A stretch of DNA of 59,156 nucleotides, taken from contig NZ_JAMPTM010000011.1 in NCBI RefSeq assembly GCF_025403375.1, positions 1 to 59,156 on the forward strand, in the 5' to 3' direction. A program made the translations under genes and the position numbers. Source of the DNA: Frankia gtarii (GTDB lineage: Bacteria > Actinomycetota > Actinomycetes > Frankiales > Frankiaceae). Position 1 is the first letter of the stretch. Each line of letters starts with the position of its first letter. A model generated the notes under the pieces. The model searched no databases, had not been told where the DNA came from, and saw only the letters and a program-made list of their open reading frames with translations. Shown piece after piece: positions 58,681-59,156 of this stretch.

Positions 58681-59156
58681 CGTCAACCTCCGGGCCGCAT
58701 CCGTATCGAGGGGCGCAACAAGCCGTTGCGTGACAAGCACCTATCTGTTGCACTCTGTCGCTGAGCTGGGGACGAAGTGTGTCATGGCACCTACCCAGGC
58801 ACGTCCGGGCCACCCAGGTGGGTACCGCGGGAGTGCCCCCGGCACCGGTGATCCGGTTAACGCCGTTTCGAGGAGGTTTCGTGACACCATCGAGCCCTTC
58901 GGCAGGAATACCGAGTTCCGTATCCCCTCCCCTCGAGGGCCAAGAGGTTGTGCACGCCACATCGCGGACCCCCGATGGGGGTCATTCGGTCTCGACTCTG
59001 CCGGGGTCTACCCGGGATGGGGGGGACATTCCTCCGAATCTGGCTCACACGGGTGGTGCGATGGGACCTTGGTCCCGGTACCGGTGGCACCCCGACAACC
59101 GATGTGCTCCCTGCGCACCGACCACTCGGGCCCCCCGCCCCACCCCGATTCGGGTA
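58681..59156. other. Right-edge gap with a hairpin
   Basis: No gene is supported in the last 476 bp. GACCCCC (58967-58973) and GGGGGTC (58977-58983) form a 7-bp stem with a 3-base loop. The region probably holds the promoter of the XRE gene and a gene starting beyond the edge. Confidence 0.4.

Overview
The window is very GC-rich, with almost every third codon position G or C, and is packed with short-chain dehydrogenases, F420-type luciferase-like oxidoreductases, P450s, TetR/XRE regulators and IS6 transposases. This suggests a filamentous actinomycete. A Frankia-like genome is my best guess, supported by DUF2637/SpdB-type transfer remnants and the gas-vesicle-type SRPBCC gene at the left edge. 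This is inference from gene content; no marker gene is present.

Left third (1-17 kb) is metabolically coherent and mostly intact. It holds an SRPBCC gene, an ArsR/SRPBCC pair with its own palindromic operator, a P450 beside a frameshifted TetR gene with twin operators, a quinone-type reductase, a membrane protein with a VHL-beta-like domain, and a catabolic block. That block runs leftward as acyl-CoA dehydrogenase then TetR, with a clear operator, and rightward as LLM oxidoreductase, SDR, NTF2-like protein and P450. A strong bidirectional hairpin separates the block from a lipoprotein substrate-binding protein.

Centre (17-34 kb) is a scrap yard. A tRNA 3'-end-like sequence is followed by a zinc-ribbon remnant, deleted SDRs, a frameshifted DUF2637 gene, a dead IS4-type transposase and a chimeric pseudogene. 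Together these look like a decayed actinobacterial integrative conjugative element. Next come an intact TetR/MFS efflux pair with two operators, a cupin, and a cluster of aldo-keto reductases in which a 360-bp segment is duplicated and one copy is a chimera. Two inverted IS6-family elements then bracket an XRE regulator, an SDR and broken genes. Lower-GC patches lie at about 24.2-25.2 kb and 33.7-34.1 kb.

From 33.5 to 44.9 kb, an exact 76-bp direct repeat of the 3' end of a methyltransferase gene flanks 11.3 kb. The enclosed DNA carries an ABC transporter/two-component operon, an acyl-CoA ligase, a LysR regulator, an amidohydrolase, a phytoene-desaturase-like FAD enzyme and a MarR/DUF1398-like pair. 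The arrangement resembles attL/attR of an element integrated at a gene 3' end, although no integrase was recognised inside.

Right part (44.9-59.1 kb): a rare fusion of an FAD/NAD(P)-binding oxidoreductase with a TTC38-like TPR domain, possibly controlled by a cysteine-containing 13-residue leader. Then come a VOC protein with a textbook terminator, a deleted rifampicin-monooxygenase-like gene, two HAD phosphatases, an MGT-type glycosyltransferase, an LLM oxidoreductase, an SDR with a hexapeptide-repeat tail, NTF2-like proteins, a TetR gene with several half-sites, and a translationally coupled XRE regulator/GNAT pair. This arm is unusually rich in 15-21-bp tandem repeats.
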